NCBI GenBank assembly: GCA_018292915.2
Contig: JACVVK020000001.1
Location: forward strand, 186,001 to 250,000
Length of the DNA: 64,000 bases
Reading direction: 5' to 3'
From: Batillaria attramentaria
Lineage: Eukaryota; Mollusca; Gastropoda; Batillariidae
In this document: positions 29,379 to 41,124 of the stretch, piece after piece
Layout of the letters: each line of letters opens with the position of its first letter
How positions within the stretch are numbered: position 1 is the stretch's first letter
Position numbers and translations under genes: made by a program
The notes under the pieces: generated by a model
What the model was told of the DNA's origin: nothing
The model's input: the letters and a program-made list of their open reading frames with translations, nothing else
Database searches by the model: none

Positions 29379-29918
29379 ATTATATCAAGAACGGGTGACC
29401 CGATCAACACCATGTTTGTGTGTGTGTTCATTACCACACCCCAAAGAAACCTATTTGTTATGGTTAAGTGAATCTACCATGCGCCCAAGCTATCATCGTC
29501 GAAACTTTAGAGCCGGAGTCACGGTAACACTGACAGGAAACAGCTCTCTGCATCGCCCACCTACCGCAGTCCCCCTCTAACCTACCTGTCTCAGTGGTCG
29601 CAGCTCCGTTGCGAAGTTAAAGCGACGGTGTTTTCGGTCAGTGCTCAGATGGGTGACATGCAGCTGGGATTCCGGTTTCACTCTTCACCGACTTGCCCCG
29701 AACATCTTTCCACCAGTAATTACCGATGACACCCTGCTCGATTCTGTGGCGGGCAGGGGTTTTTCCACGGACGACGCGCGGCATGGCCTTTTCTTGTTTC
29801 TTTTCTTATTTTGCACTCCGGTGGGCAGTGGTGGAGGGAGAACCTGGCAGGGGGACGAACTGTTAATCCAGTTTTCTAATTGTGTTCTGTTCTGGTTTAA
29901 TTTGCTTCAGTGTCTTGC

Positions 29919-29922
<4 letters not shown>

Positions 29923-29981
<59 letters not shown>
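29923..29981. repeat. (GT)n microsatellite
   Basis: Two GT blocks with a CCT interruption. Confidence 0.95.
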
Positions 29982-29982
<1 letters not shown>

Positions 29983-30034
29983 TCGCCCCACTGGCCCACG
30001 GTAACTGAACATGGTACATCTCGATTGAGGCCAG

Positions 30035-30042
30035 TGACGTCA
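30035..30042. promoter_or_regulatory. Palindromic CRE, TGACGTCA
   Basis: A perfect cAMP-response element 30 bp upstream of the ATG at 30072. Promoter function is an inference. Confidence 0.35.
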
Positions 30043-30071
30043 CAAGTGTAACGGCAGCCCACACACTGATC

Positions 30072-30248
30072 ATGATCCGGTTAAAAGGGAAGACCTCCTC
30101 CCTGGTCCATCTTCTGCCCCGTATATTGCTGTTCCTTTTCGCGTGCTCCCAGACCAGCAGTGCCCCTGCCGGGTTTTTCATCCTGAAATCCGCAACTAGA
30201 GGCCCGACCAACCGCCGCTCATTCAACTCGGCACTCGCTGGATGGAAA
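30072..30248 (+). CDS. Candidate first coding exon of a secreted protein (partial)
   Basis: The ATG at 30072 opens 59 codons and ends at AAA|GTGAGC (30249). Residues 1-30 look like a signal peptide: basic n-region (MIRLKGKTSS), hydrophobic LLPRILLFLFACS, small residues TSSA before a possible cleavage near 29-31. What follows (PAGFFILKSATRGPTNRRSF) is basic and unrecognised. A CRE lies just upstream. No further exons found. Alternatives: chance ORF in a GC-rich region, or an unknown prohormone. Confidence 0.3.
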
Positions 30249-31084
30249 GTGAGCGTGGTGCGGTAAATTGACCTCCTTCGATCATCGGCATCCCGTTTTA
30301 CTTTAAAACACAGTAACCCTCCCTCAACCCCCCTCCCCACGCCCCTTTACTCACTCACTCGCCCGCCCGCACCCAAAATTACATCGTCTGACGTCAACAC
30401 CGAATTTTAGAACGAAGAAGACAGGCCGAGATGGAGGGAGAGGGAGAGGGGAGGGGGGGGGGATGAAAGGATGGGTAGTGGTGCGTTAGGGGCGAACTGG
30501 AAATGAGGACTTACCCATTACCCAAACCCACGGCATTCCCCCAGCCTCCCCCTTCCCAAACTCCTAGATCCCCCCCCCCCCAACCCCCCCCCCCAACCTA
30601 TCGGCTTCAGAAGAAAACCTCCTGACTACCCCGAGCATAGACTGGGTGGAGGTGCAAGAGGCGATCAGTGTGCGAAGCTGAGCTAGGTTACCGCCAGAAC
30701 TGGGGTCCCTGATCCAATCGGCCCCTGAGTGGCCCGCGTTCTGAACTCTGCAACATTTCACCTAATCAGCTTCAATTCGTTCAGTAAATGTTTGGTTTCG
30801 AGACGCGATTGGGCGGACTGAGTTTTCTACTAAAGCACCAGGAAGTAGCGAGCGCGACACAGGCACCCCGCCGGGAAGACGGGACCAGACGCAAGACTAA
30901 GCTGATGAGAGAGAGGTATTGGGTGACCACGTGACTGATTGAGGCGCCGCTATCGAGAGATTTCAACGGCATTAGCAGTACGGCTTCACTCCGCAGTCCA
31001 GATCTAAAGTTTTTCAATTATTTCTGTTGTCTGCACGCCGCCACTGTGCAATTGTGACTATGTCTCGTATTAATGACACACAAT

Positions 31085-31916
31085 CCTGCTAAAAACCCAC
31101 TACCGGTACTGACTGAAATCATCTCACTAACAACCCAATCAGTACCGGTACTGACTGACTGAAATCCTGCTAACAACCCAATACCGGTACTGACTGTCGG
31201 AAATCTTGCTAACAAACCACTACATGTACTGACTGAAATCCTGCTAATAACCCGCTACCGGTACTGACTGAAATCCTGCTAACAACCCACTACATGTACT
31301 GACTGAAATCCTGCTAACCCGCTACCGGTACTGACTGAAATCCTGCTAACAACCCACTACATGTACTGACTGAAATCCTGCTAACAACCCGCTACCGGTA
31401 CTGACTGAAATCCTGCTAACAACCCGCTACCGGTACTGACTGAAATCCTGCTCACAACAGACTACATGTACTGACTGAACTCCTGCTAACAACCCACTAC
31501 CGGTACTGACTGAAATCCTGCTAACAACCCACTACCGGTACTGACTGAAATCCTGCTAACAACCCACTACATGTACTGACTGAAATCCTGCTAACAACCC
31601 ACTACATGTACTGACTGAAATCCCGCCAACAACCCACTACATATACTGACTGAAATCCTGCTAACAACCCACTACATGTACTGACAGAAATCCTGTCAAC
31701 AACCCACTACATGTACTGACTGAAATCCTGTCAACAACCCACTACCAGTACTGACAGAAATCCTGCAAACAACCCGCTACCGGTACTGACTGAACTCCTG
31801 CTAACAACCCACTACCAGTACTGACTGAAATCCTGCAAACAACCCGCTACCGGTACTGACTGAACTCCTGCTAACAACCCACTACCGGTACTGACTGAAA
31901 TCCTGCTAACAACCCA
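31085..31916. repeat. ~34-bp minisatellite, first part
   Basis: About 25 units of ACTGACTGAAATCCTGCTAA then CAACCCACTACCGGT or ...ACATGT. The two variants (ACCGGT and ACATGT) alternate irregularly; both are 6-bp palindromes (AgeI- and PciI-like). Confidence 0.95.
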
Positions 31917-32075
31917 TTCAAAATTCAAATTCAAAATTCAAATTCAAAACATCTTTATTATCCAGTTTAAAAACCGGAAAATTTCCTTTTGGTGCCCGCA
32001 CTGCACAGTTTAAAATAAATGAGGTTAAGTATCACAGCATAAAAAAAAAAAAGTACATTCATTTTAAAAAACCTG

Positions 32076-32150
<75 letters not shown>

Positions 32151-32198
32151 TGCACTGTACCTTAAAAGCATAAAAGGCATAAATCTGATACAGGTGAT
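31917..32198 (-). mobile_element. Retroposon inserted in a minisatellite
   Basis: Repeat units resume on both sides. In minus orientation the insert ends with TGGATAATAAAGATGTTTTG and a TTTGAATTTTGAATT tail. A (CA)n tract lies at 32081-32148. The 5' part is not recognisable. Confidence 0.6.
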
Positions 32199-32372
32199 AC
32201 ATTACCGGTACTGACTGAAATCCTGCTAACAATCCACTACATGTACTGCCTGAAATCCTGCTAACAACCCACTACATGTACTGACTGAAATTCTGCTAAC
32301 AACCCACTACCGGTACTGACTGAAATCCTGCTAACAACCTACTACCGGTACTGACTGAAATCCTGCAAACAG
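32199..32372. repeat. ~34-bp minisatellite, second part
   Basis: Five more units of the array at 31.1-31.9 kb beyond the inserted retroposon. Confidence 0.92.
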
Positions 32373-33001
32373 ACCACTGGGAAAGAAAGAAAGAAACGTG
32401 TTGTGGTAAGTGTTCCCAAATGCCAGAGAGGTTAAGATGAGAAGTGGTGGTCTGTTGATTAGATTGTAACCAACCCTGGCGTGCAAAGGCCGAATCCAAT
32501 CATCTCAGTTGTAATCCACAGTGAAGGAAAAGATATTTTTCATTCAGCTGTCCCGGCAACATCTTGCTCATATAGAATTTCCACATGTGCCTGACTTGGG
32601 ACCGAAACGTATACTCCCCTCCACCCCACCCCCTCCCCCACCCCCCTTGGCCATCTTACATAAATGTAGCTTTTCAATTTCCATCGGACTCCATCTTTCG
32701 TGAACCCCATCAGCTCGTGCCACCTACGTCACGCCAAAGTAATGTAGCTGTCAATCAAAAGCACTTTCACTGAATGTCAAGGAAAACAGACCGACTCTCC
32801 CAGCACGGCCTGCATGTGGTGAGGAAGGAAATAGAGATCGCAGTGTCAGAGGTTTCCATATTTCCTACTCATAACGTCAAGTGCACACACAAAGTTGAAA
32901 TATTGTCAGAAGCACAAAATAAAGATATTTCCTTAAAAGGTTTCTAACATGTTTAGGGCGTTTCTTTGTTCACAGTGGAAACTGATGGCGAAAGCCGCCT
33001 C

Positions 33002-34445
33002 ATAAATACACAGTATAAGGTATGTTATCCTATACACACAGTATAAGGTATGTAATCCCATACGCACAGTATAAGGTATGTAATCCTATACACACAGTAT
33101 AAGGTATGTAATCCTATACACACAGTATAAGGTATGTTATCCTATACACACAGTATAAGGTATGTTATCCTATACACACAGTATAAGGTATGTAATCCCA
33201 TACGCACAGTATAAGGTATGTAATCCTATACACACAGTATAAGGTATATTATCCTATACACACAGTATAAGGTATGTAATCCTATACACACAGTATAAGG
33301 TATGTAATCCTATACACACAGTATAAGGTATATTATCCTATACACACAGTATAAGGTATGTAATCCTATACACACAGTATAAGGTATGTATATACACACA
33401 GTATAAGGTATGTAATCCTATACACACAGTGTAAGGTATGTAATCCTATACACACAGTATAAGGTATATTATCCTATACACACAGTATAAGGTATGTAAT
33501 CCTATACACACAGTATAAGGTATGTAATCATAGACACACAGTATATGTAATCCTATACACACAGTATAAGGTATGTATATACACACAGTATAAGGTATGT
33601 AATCCTATACACACAGTATAAGGTATGTAATCCTATACACACAGTATAAGGTATGTTATCCTATACACACAGTACAAGGTATGTAATCCTATACACACAG
33701 TACAAGGTATGTAATCCTATACACACAGTATAAGGTATGTAATCCTATACACACAGTATAAGGTATGTTATCCTATACACACAGTATAAGGTATGTAATC
33801 CCATACGCACAGTATAAGGTATGTAATCCTAGACACACAGTATAAGGTATGTAATCCTAGACACACAGTATAAGGTATGTAATCCTATACACACAGTATA
33901 TGTAATCCTATACACACAGTATAAGGTATGTATATACACACAGTATAAGGTATGTTATCCTATACACACAGTATAAGGTATGTAATCATATACACACAGT
34001 ATAAGGTATGTAATCCTATACACACAGTATAAGGTATGTAATCCTATACACACAGTATAAGGTATGTAATCCTATACACACAGTATAAGGTATGTAATCC
34101 TATACACACAGTACAAGGTATGTAATCCTATACACACAGTACAAGGTATGTAATCCTATACACACAGTACAAGGTATGTAATCCTATACACACAGTACAA
34201 GGTATGTAATCCTATACACACAGTACAAGGTATGTAATCCTATACACACAGTACAAGGTATGTAATCCTATACACACAGTATAAGGTATGTAATCCTATA
34301 CACACAGTATAAGGTATGTAATCCTATACACACAGTGTAAGGTATGTAATCCTATACACACAGTACAAGGTATGTAATCCTATACACACAGTATAAGGTA
34401 TGTAATCCTATACACACAGTACAAGGTATGTAATCCTATACACAC
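33002..34445. repeat. 28-bp minisatellite, ~50 units
   Basis: Units ACACAGTATAAGGTATGTAA plus TCCTATAC, very uniform. Variants are TATAAGG/TACAAGG and GTTATCC/GTAATCC; a few units are shortened to GTATATACACACAG. Variant blocks are clustered (TACAAGG mainly at 34.1-34.3 kb). Confidence 0.97.
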
Positions 34446-34845
34446 GAGTGCTGGGAATAATTATACCACCCGCGGCAAGTCATTTGGTATAATATGCTGT
34501 TACATGTTACAGGTAGTTTCAGTGTTCCCTTGAAGTCCACGTGGTTCTGTTTCCTGACCCAGTATGGTCTGTATGGTGAATGGCAGACTGGATCTTCGGT
34601 TTCTGTTCAGTATCAGTTCAAGGCCGGACCAAACAACTCTATAATTATGTATACTGGCGGGTAAGTCAGTTAAAATCGGTTTCAAATGCAACTCACTGCC
34701 GGCCATACCGTACATTTGAGAACATAACAACTTGACGTGTCAAAGGGAGAGATAACTCGGTTCCATAACTTCAGCAACACTGTTCACAGTGTTCATTTGG
34801 TTCATGAATGCCTTGTGCTGGTTTGATTCTCCTAGCTCAGTGTAG

Positions 34846-35012
34846 GGGAGCCGGAGTGGTCGAATGGTAGAGCGTTGGACTTCTAATGCTCGGGTCGTGA
34901 GTTCGATCCAGGCTGGGGCCAAATATTTGTGCTGGCTTTTTCATCGTTGCCCCGTCTTTGATATCATCCTATGTGGTGGAAAAGGACGTTAAACTCCCAA
35001 ACACCCACCCAC
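34846..35012 (+). mobile_element. SINE family A, full length with 15-bp target duplication
   Basis: Same head, core and CACCC tail as the family. CCTAGCTCAGTGTAG occurs at 34831-34845 and 35013-35027 and is a perfect target-site duplication. The B box reads GAGTTCGATCC. The intact duplication suggests a fairly recent insertion. Confidence 0.92.
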
Positions 35013-35325
35013 CCTAGCTCAGTGTAGCTAGGTTCTCCAACACACAGCACCAGTCAGTACCGGGTCATTGACAAGAACATGTAGTGGACACCTGGTTTGT
35101 CTGATGAATGACTGTCGTTCTTGGAGTTGTCAGTAGCAGTTTCCTCAATACACATTGTCTTCATCGGGTGTCCTGTGGGAACGTAGTCATAAAATAATCG
35201 TGCCTGCCTGTTCCTCCTGAGACATGAATGACATAAAATCATGAATAGCTTTTGAAAGAACAATTTGAATAATTAAATGTAGTGTGTGTGTTCAGTAAAG
35301 GCCCCTTAGTGTGGTCTAACTTATT

Positions 35326-35475
35326 GATACTCCGGGATAATGGTCAACTTGCTTTGATATCCCGGATAACTGAACCGGCTTTGATATCCCGAATGACTGA
35401 ACTTGCTTTGATATGCCGGACAATGGTAAACTCGTTTCGATATCCTTGTTAATGGCAAACTTTCTTTGAATGTAT
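35326..35475. repeat. Degenerate ~35-bp repeat
   Basis: About four units of ACTTGCTTTGATATCCCGG and ATAACTGAAC-like sequence. Confidence 0.7.
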
Positions 35476-35917
35476 CTCACTATCTGTCTGCTGAGTCTTG
35501 GGTCAAGGTCAGCTGAAAGAGACGTGTCTTTAAATGCGCACGCTCCAGACGTCACGTGACTGACAACGTTGGCCGGACAGCTGGCCAGTAGGTAGGGTGA
35601 TTGGCTGATGAACAGTTAAGCTGGTAAGAGCAGGTAAGTTGGTCTGATATTCGATTATACAGCGGTAAAACTCACAGGACGAATATAACATAACTTGATT
35701 ACACTGACATCACTATTGACTATAAGCATCTGATAGGGCCGCTGGGTTTTATCTGGTGTAACTTCTTTTGTCCACCCCTCAGACATTTTCACAAAGACAC
35801 GCGAACTGAGGGGAAACTGAAGTCATAGCATCAATCCAGTTTCGAACCCGTGTCTCTCTGGTAAAGAATACGACGACGCTCACCGCTGCCACTGAACCAC
35901 AAGAGCTATCGACGCCT

Positions 35918-35992
35918 GACCCCCCCCCCCCCCCCGCCCCCCCCCCCCCCCCCGTCGCACCCCCCCCCCCTTCCCTTCCCTTCCCTTCCCCC
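35918..35992. repeat. Long C tract with (TTCCC)n
   Basis: Three C runs broken by single bases, then TTCCC pentamers. On the minus strand this is a G-run capable of G-quadruplex formation. Confidence 0.9.
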
Positions 35993-36651
35993 GGGATACT
36001 GTAGCCGTGTAGAACTACTGTGGCTGAAAATGTGCCGCCTATCATCAGCACGAAGAACAGCATCGTTATATTTCACTCGGTAGTTGTGCAGTTTTGCATT
36101 ACATCAGTGCCCGCCATTAATCATTAATCGTTAACGCCATCACAATTCTCTCCCTGCCTCCCTCCCCTGCTATCAAAAGCAAAAGACCAGACCAGCGTTA
36201 TTATTTCTTCACATGCATTTCTCCGTCCGCAGCCTACAGCCAACAGCCAACAGCGCCGCTCTTTGGAACCGTTTTGCTTTCAAGCAGCCCCCCAGACGCC
36301 GGCTCCCTGGACAGCCCGCTCAGTGACGTGGCCAGAAATAGACGGGATTGTGAAAGAAGCAAATGGACAAATAGCGGTGAAAAAGTCCGCCAACAATGCC
36401 GCTCGTTAGTCAGTGTGCACGTGAAACCGCTTGATAAGGAGGGAGTCAGGAGAAGAATGACGTCATTTCGAATCCGAGTCAGAAATTGGCAGATCGTCAA
36501 TATTTTGACATCCTACAAACGATGACTTTTTGACCCGCAGCCATTTCACGAGACTTTGTCATTTTGTGTGATAGTCAGGCGTGGCTGGGAGAGGACGAGG
36601 GAAGTAAAAGGAATTATTTTATGTCAAAACACGCCATACGTAGAGTAAATA

Positions 36652-36849
36652 TTGACTGTCAATGACCTTTACCGCTCTCCGCCGGCTGGCATGGAGACGG
36701 AGTGTGTAGCCAAACATTCCCTATACGGACCGTGCAGGCTTCACGTGCCTTTTGACTGTCAATGACCTTTACCGCTCTCCGCCGGCTGGCATGGAGACGG
36801 AGTGTGTAGCCAAACATTCCCTATACGGACCGTGCAGGCTTCACGTGCC
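36652..36849. repeat. Tandem duplication, two copies of 98 bp
   Basis: 36652-36749 and 36752-36849 appear identical, separated by TT. Each contains CATGGAGACGGAGTG and ends with the E-box CACGTG. Confidence 0.95.
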
Positions 36850-37223
36850 CACTCGACCAGCGCGTCTCTACAAACTGGTGCCTTGGTGGCCACTGTCGTG
36901 ATTTGCCACAGAATAATCATATTAGACAACAGTCTCCCGTCACTCACCCACTCACTCACTCACTCCCTTGCTGCTTGTGTGGCTCATCTCACTCGCCAGT
37001 TTTCGTAAACTAAACGAAACTCACAGTCACCGATAGATTGTGAATATTTACAAATCAAATCGTATTTTCTAGTCTCATGACGATCGTAACCTCTCTCTTC
37101 TGTTCACAGTGTACGAGTGCCTGTAACCAAACTCTATCGAAAAACGGCCGTTTCTTCCAGTCACTGGACTGGTTTTAGAAAGCCGTTTCGTCACTGAAAA
37201 CAAAAGTACTGACGTCAACAATG

Positions 37224-37300
37224 TTCAGTGTAAAGACGTATCAGTGTAAAGACGTATCAGTGTAAAGACGTATCAGTGTAAAGACGTATCAGTGTAAAGC
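37224..37300. repeat. 16-bp repeat, five copies
   Basis: TCAGTGTAAAGACGTA in tandem. Confidence 0.95.
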
Positions 37301-37571
37301 GTTTCAACAAGACGGTCAGTCAACATCACTATCACCAGCAGTACCAAGGCCAGTAACCGAACACGAACTAAAGAAAGAAAGAAAGATTAGGCATTCTGAC
37401 GAAACAATCTGATAACAACTATATTTATGAGGATGATGGTACAAACGTATTGCAACTCCGTCACGTCATCATAATGACATCGTCTGAACCAGTCATAAGC
37501 TGTGCTTGCTCAGCTCATTACTTGTTACCTTTCTACAACCTGTATTGAAAAAAAAAAAAAAACTTGTTTAA

Positions 37572-38425
37572 ACCAACCAGTCATTATCATACATGAAAAA
37601 AAAACCAAACAACCAGTCATTATCATACATGGACAAAACCAACAAGTCATTATCATACATGGACAAAACCAACCAGTCACTATCGTACATGGAAAAACCA
37701 ACCAGTCATTATCATACAAGGAAAAACCAGCCGGTCATTACCATACATGGAAATACCAACCAGTCATTATCATACATGGACAAAACCAACCAGTCATTAT
37801 CATACATGGACAAAACCAACCAGTCATTATCATACATGTACAAAGCCAACCAGTCATTATCATACATGGACAAAACCAACCAGTCATTATCATAGTTACA
37901 TGGACAAAACCAACCAGTCATTATCATACATGGCAAAACCAACCAGTCATTATCATACATGGAAAACCCAACCAGTCATCATCATTCATGTACAAAGCCA
38001 ACCAGTCATTATCATACATGGACAAAACCAACCAGTCATTATCATACATGGACAAAACCAACCAGTCATTATCATACATGGACAAAACCAACAAGTCATT
38101 ATCATACATGGACAAAAACAACCAGTCATTATCATACATGGAAAAACCAACCAGTCATTAGCATACATGGACAAAAACAACCAGTCATCATCATTCATGT
38201 ACAAAGCCAACCAGTCATTATCATACATGGACAAAACCAACCAGTCATTATCATATATGGACAAAACCAACCAGTCATTATCATACATGGACAAAGCCAA
38301 CCAGTCATTATCATACATGGACAAAACCAACCAGTCATTATCATATATGGACAAAACCAACCAGTCATTATCATACATGGACAAAACCAACCAGTCATTA
38401 TCATGCATATACAAAGCCAACGTCA
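37572..38425. repeat. 30-bp minisatellite, ~28 units
   Basis: AACCAACCAGTCATTATCAT then ACATGGACAA. As 30 is divisible by three, long frames with 10-residue periods (NQSLSYMDKT and others) occur on both strands. These are artefacts. Confidence 0.96.
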
Positions 38426-38484
38426 ATTTTTCTTTGCATTTGTTCCTGCTTGGTACTTTGAGTAGGACGGAGTGTGTGTGCGCG

Positions 38485-38555
38485 TGTGTGTGGGGGGGGG
38501 GGGGGAGGAGTAGGGGGAGGGATGGGTGTATACCGGGAAGGTGGGGGGGGGGGGT
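38485..38555. repeat. G tracts
   Basis: Two G runs (~38491-38504 and ~38542-38554) after a short GT tract. Confidence 0.9.
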
Positions 38556-38599
38556 CTCACTCTCTGCACTCCACTGTTCCTGCCCTTTCACGACATAGC

Positions 38600-39915
38600 A
38601 GTAAGTAATTAAACAGACAGGATCGATACGGCCCCAACCCCCACACCCCAACAAAACAGGCCAAATTTGATTACCTGCCCCCGAGTGGCGGCGCCAGTGA
38701 TCACGATATGACGTTGTTCCATGTTTATATGGACGACACATGATTACTGATTACTCCTGAGCTACTATACGGCTCATTCCTACTCTCATAACAACTACTC
38801 TCTGCCAATGGGCGGCAGGACACGTGAACAAACTACGTGTCACAATGACAGGGCTGTCCGGCCTCACTTTCTGCAATAGCCGCCCCTGGAATGATTGTCA
38901 CGCATTGCCAATGGATCCTTTCATATGGTTTAATGCCATTGTCTCCCTTTACTCACGCAGTGTCGCTGAAATGAGATGGCGTTTTGGTCTTTGACATCAC
39001 TGACGCCGATGACATGCCGGCACTCACAGCCACATGAACATGATGTCTGCTTACAGCGTGTGCATCTGGCGACACAGAAAACTACAGCAAACAACAATTT
39101 AATGTATTTCTGGAGACTGGTAATTCCGTACCAATCTATTGACATCGTACTGTATATCGGGTAACTTCATAACACTGTTGTATTGACTTCTTACTGCATT
39201 TATGGTATCTCCTGAACATTGACATCGTAGAGCTCATCTGGTAACTCCTGAACGTGACAAACAAGGACGCGGAAATCACAGTGATGGTTTTAACCCTGAC
39301 TTGCACCCCCCTCCTCCCCTCCCCTCCCCTCTCGCGCTTTCAAGTTTTCACTCAGTGAGTGCGAATAGCGTCAGTCAGTTTTTATTTGTTTTACTTTTGG
39401 GGGAAGTTCAGAGAGCATTCTCGGAGCTTGGTTTCCCGGTAGCTCAGCGCCGTCATCCGTCCCACAGGGGAGTTAAACTCTTAACTTTGATCACCTTCTC
39501 AAACTTTGATGAGTGCGTGCAGGCGGAGACTGGCCAGGTGTCATTACGTCACGATCAAGTCACGTGACGGGTCAAAGAGTGCGACCCGTCTGCCCAGACA
39601 TGCAGCTCACCACGGCCGCTAGGTGGCGACACAGTGCTGTCTTCCATCCCAGTTGTCATTGACTCACCCAGTGTTGAGGGGCCTGGTGCATGGAGATACT
39701 AGCATGTAAGTCCGAGACTACCACAGTATACTCAGAAACAATAGAAAGTACCCATTTTACAAAGCAAAAATTATAATGATTCTCATCAACTAATGTTTTA
39801 TATACGTTTTACATATATACAGTCGTTAAGGTCGCTAACCTCATATTTAAATTATTTATCTACATGCAGTTTCCTATGTATTTAGTTCTTAAGGTATGTG
39901 ATGTGCTCATGACTT
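38600..39915. other. No gene recognised
   Basis: Mixed-composition sequence. An (AT)n tract follows at 39916-39935. No convincing exon, SINE head or array. Confidence 0.4.
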
Positions 39916-40189
39916 ATATATATATATATATATATGTCGTGAGCGGCTAAAATCACCAATTCATATGGCCTTGGTTGTACCGACCATTTTCCTCCCGGTG
40001 GGAGGGGAATGGGGGCCCTATGAATGGTGAGATACCCTTAGATCTGTTAGACGTTTCAGCGGTAGGATGGTAGGTCCCCCCCCCCCTCCAATGTGGCTTG
40101 TAGCCAATATAGGGCAAGGCGGACTTGTCCACTGGCATACAAAGCACACATTTCCAAGATCTAGGGAGCGCTCTCAGCTTTACTTACTT

Positions 40190-40190
40190 C

Positions 40191-40266
<76 letters not shown>
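40190..40266. repeat. (AT)n(GT)n compound microsatellite
   Basis: An AT tract followed directly by a GT tract, then GTAGGTGTGAG and more GT. Confidence 0.96.
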
Positions 40267-40780
40267 GTGTGAGTGTGTGTTGTGTGTGTGTGTGTGGGGG
40301 GGGGGATCTTATATGCATTTATTCATTGAGGCCTGTGATGTGTGTTTAGTGCCGCTGTTTAATAACAGATTGCCCAAATTGGGATAATGATAAAGGAAAT
40401 CGAAATTGAATTCATTCATGTTGACAATACTGGAGAATGTTCCCTCTTGAAATTGATCCACATTTGGTGAGCGTAGCGCTAGCCATTAATCAACAAGCAT
40501 CAAAACAGCCCTGACTGTAGTTTTTGCACGTGCAGCTCGTAAGTCTTACCGGGCTTGCATTTTTTTTGGTGTGATTTGGTGCGTGTTCCCTACGAAATTT
40601 CTTCCGGCCCCAGAAAATATATGTTTCCTTTAGTCTTGCCTTGTGTCTCTTTGGGGATGCCCAGGTAACAGGCCCTGAAAACAGACACATGGACAATTGA
40701 TTTCAAATATCATTTCCATCTTGCCTTGGCATTTCGTGTTGCCTGTTGTAGAGATCGCGAAACGCCACTGTATTGCGATG

Positions 40781-41059
40781 GAAATTTCTAGACCATCCCA
40801 GAATATGCTGGTGCAGTAACGTCGGTAGATTACGTCATCTTGGAAAGATTCCGAGCAGCTGAGGAATGTTCTAGATCTGACCTGTTTAGTATATAAGCAG
40901 CCCTGCACAGTGTTCTGGGTTCTTCTTCTTCTTCTTCTTTCATGAGTTTGTTCCCCACGCATCTTCTGTTAATAAAGTATTGGAGTTATATCCTGTTGTA
41001 TCCCGTGTCTTCTCTGCGAGTGCACCGAGAGAGCGACATAGCAGGAGAAAAATACAACA
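40781..41059 (+). promoter_or_regulatory. HSE/TATA/AATAAA module, LTR-like or stress-type promoter
   Basis: Two heat-shock elements of the nGAAnnTTCnnGA type lie at 40781-40793 (GAAATTTCTAGAC) and 40864-40876 (GAATGTTCTAGAT). TATATAAG lies at 40890-40897 and AATAAA at 40971-40976, ~50 bp after the expected start site. The sequence runs to AATACAACA at 41059. HSE plus TATA resembles hsp promoters, but a poly(A) signal so close to the start is the U3-R-U5 layout of an LTR. No flanking internal LTR-element genes are visible, so a solo or decayed LTR is likely. Confidence 0.4.
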
Positions 41060-41124
41060 TTGCCCAAAATGCTTCCAACCGAACAGAAGCCCCAAAACGT
41101 CCTCTCTTCAGCATCGTGTATGAG
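40942..41124 (+). CDS. Doubtful exon-like frame downstream of the HSE/TATA module
   Basis: An ATG at 40942 opens 61 codons to GAG|GTAAGG (41124). The peptide (MSLFPTHLLLIKYWSYILLY ...) resembles nothing I know, and AATAAA lies inside it. If the region is an LTR this frame has no meaning. Confidence 0.12.

Noticed and set aside
29897..30340. 147-aa minus-strand frame overlapping the CRE/signal-peptide exon
   Set aside because: Much of it reads (CA)n as THTHTH; the plus-strand frame has better start, signal and donor.
33002..34445. CRISPR-like array of 28-bp repeats
   Set aside because: Units are contiguous with no unique spacers and the genome is animal; it is a minisatellite.
36232..36525. 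Possible exon reading LLSSSPPDAGSLDSPLSDVA after a CCGCAG acceptor
   Set aside because: Protein-like composition, but no family, no clear donor and no partner exons.
37502..38741. Long frames (up to 283 aa) with 10-residue repeats on both strands
   Set aside because: They follow the 30-bp minisatellite; several frames on both strands are open together, and no signal, domain or splice context is present.
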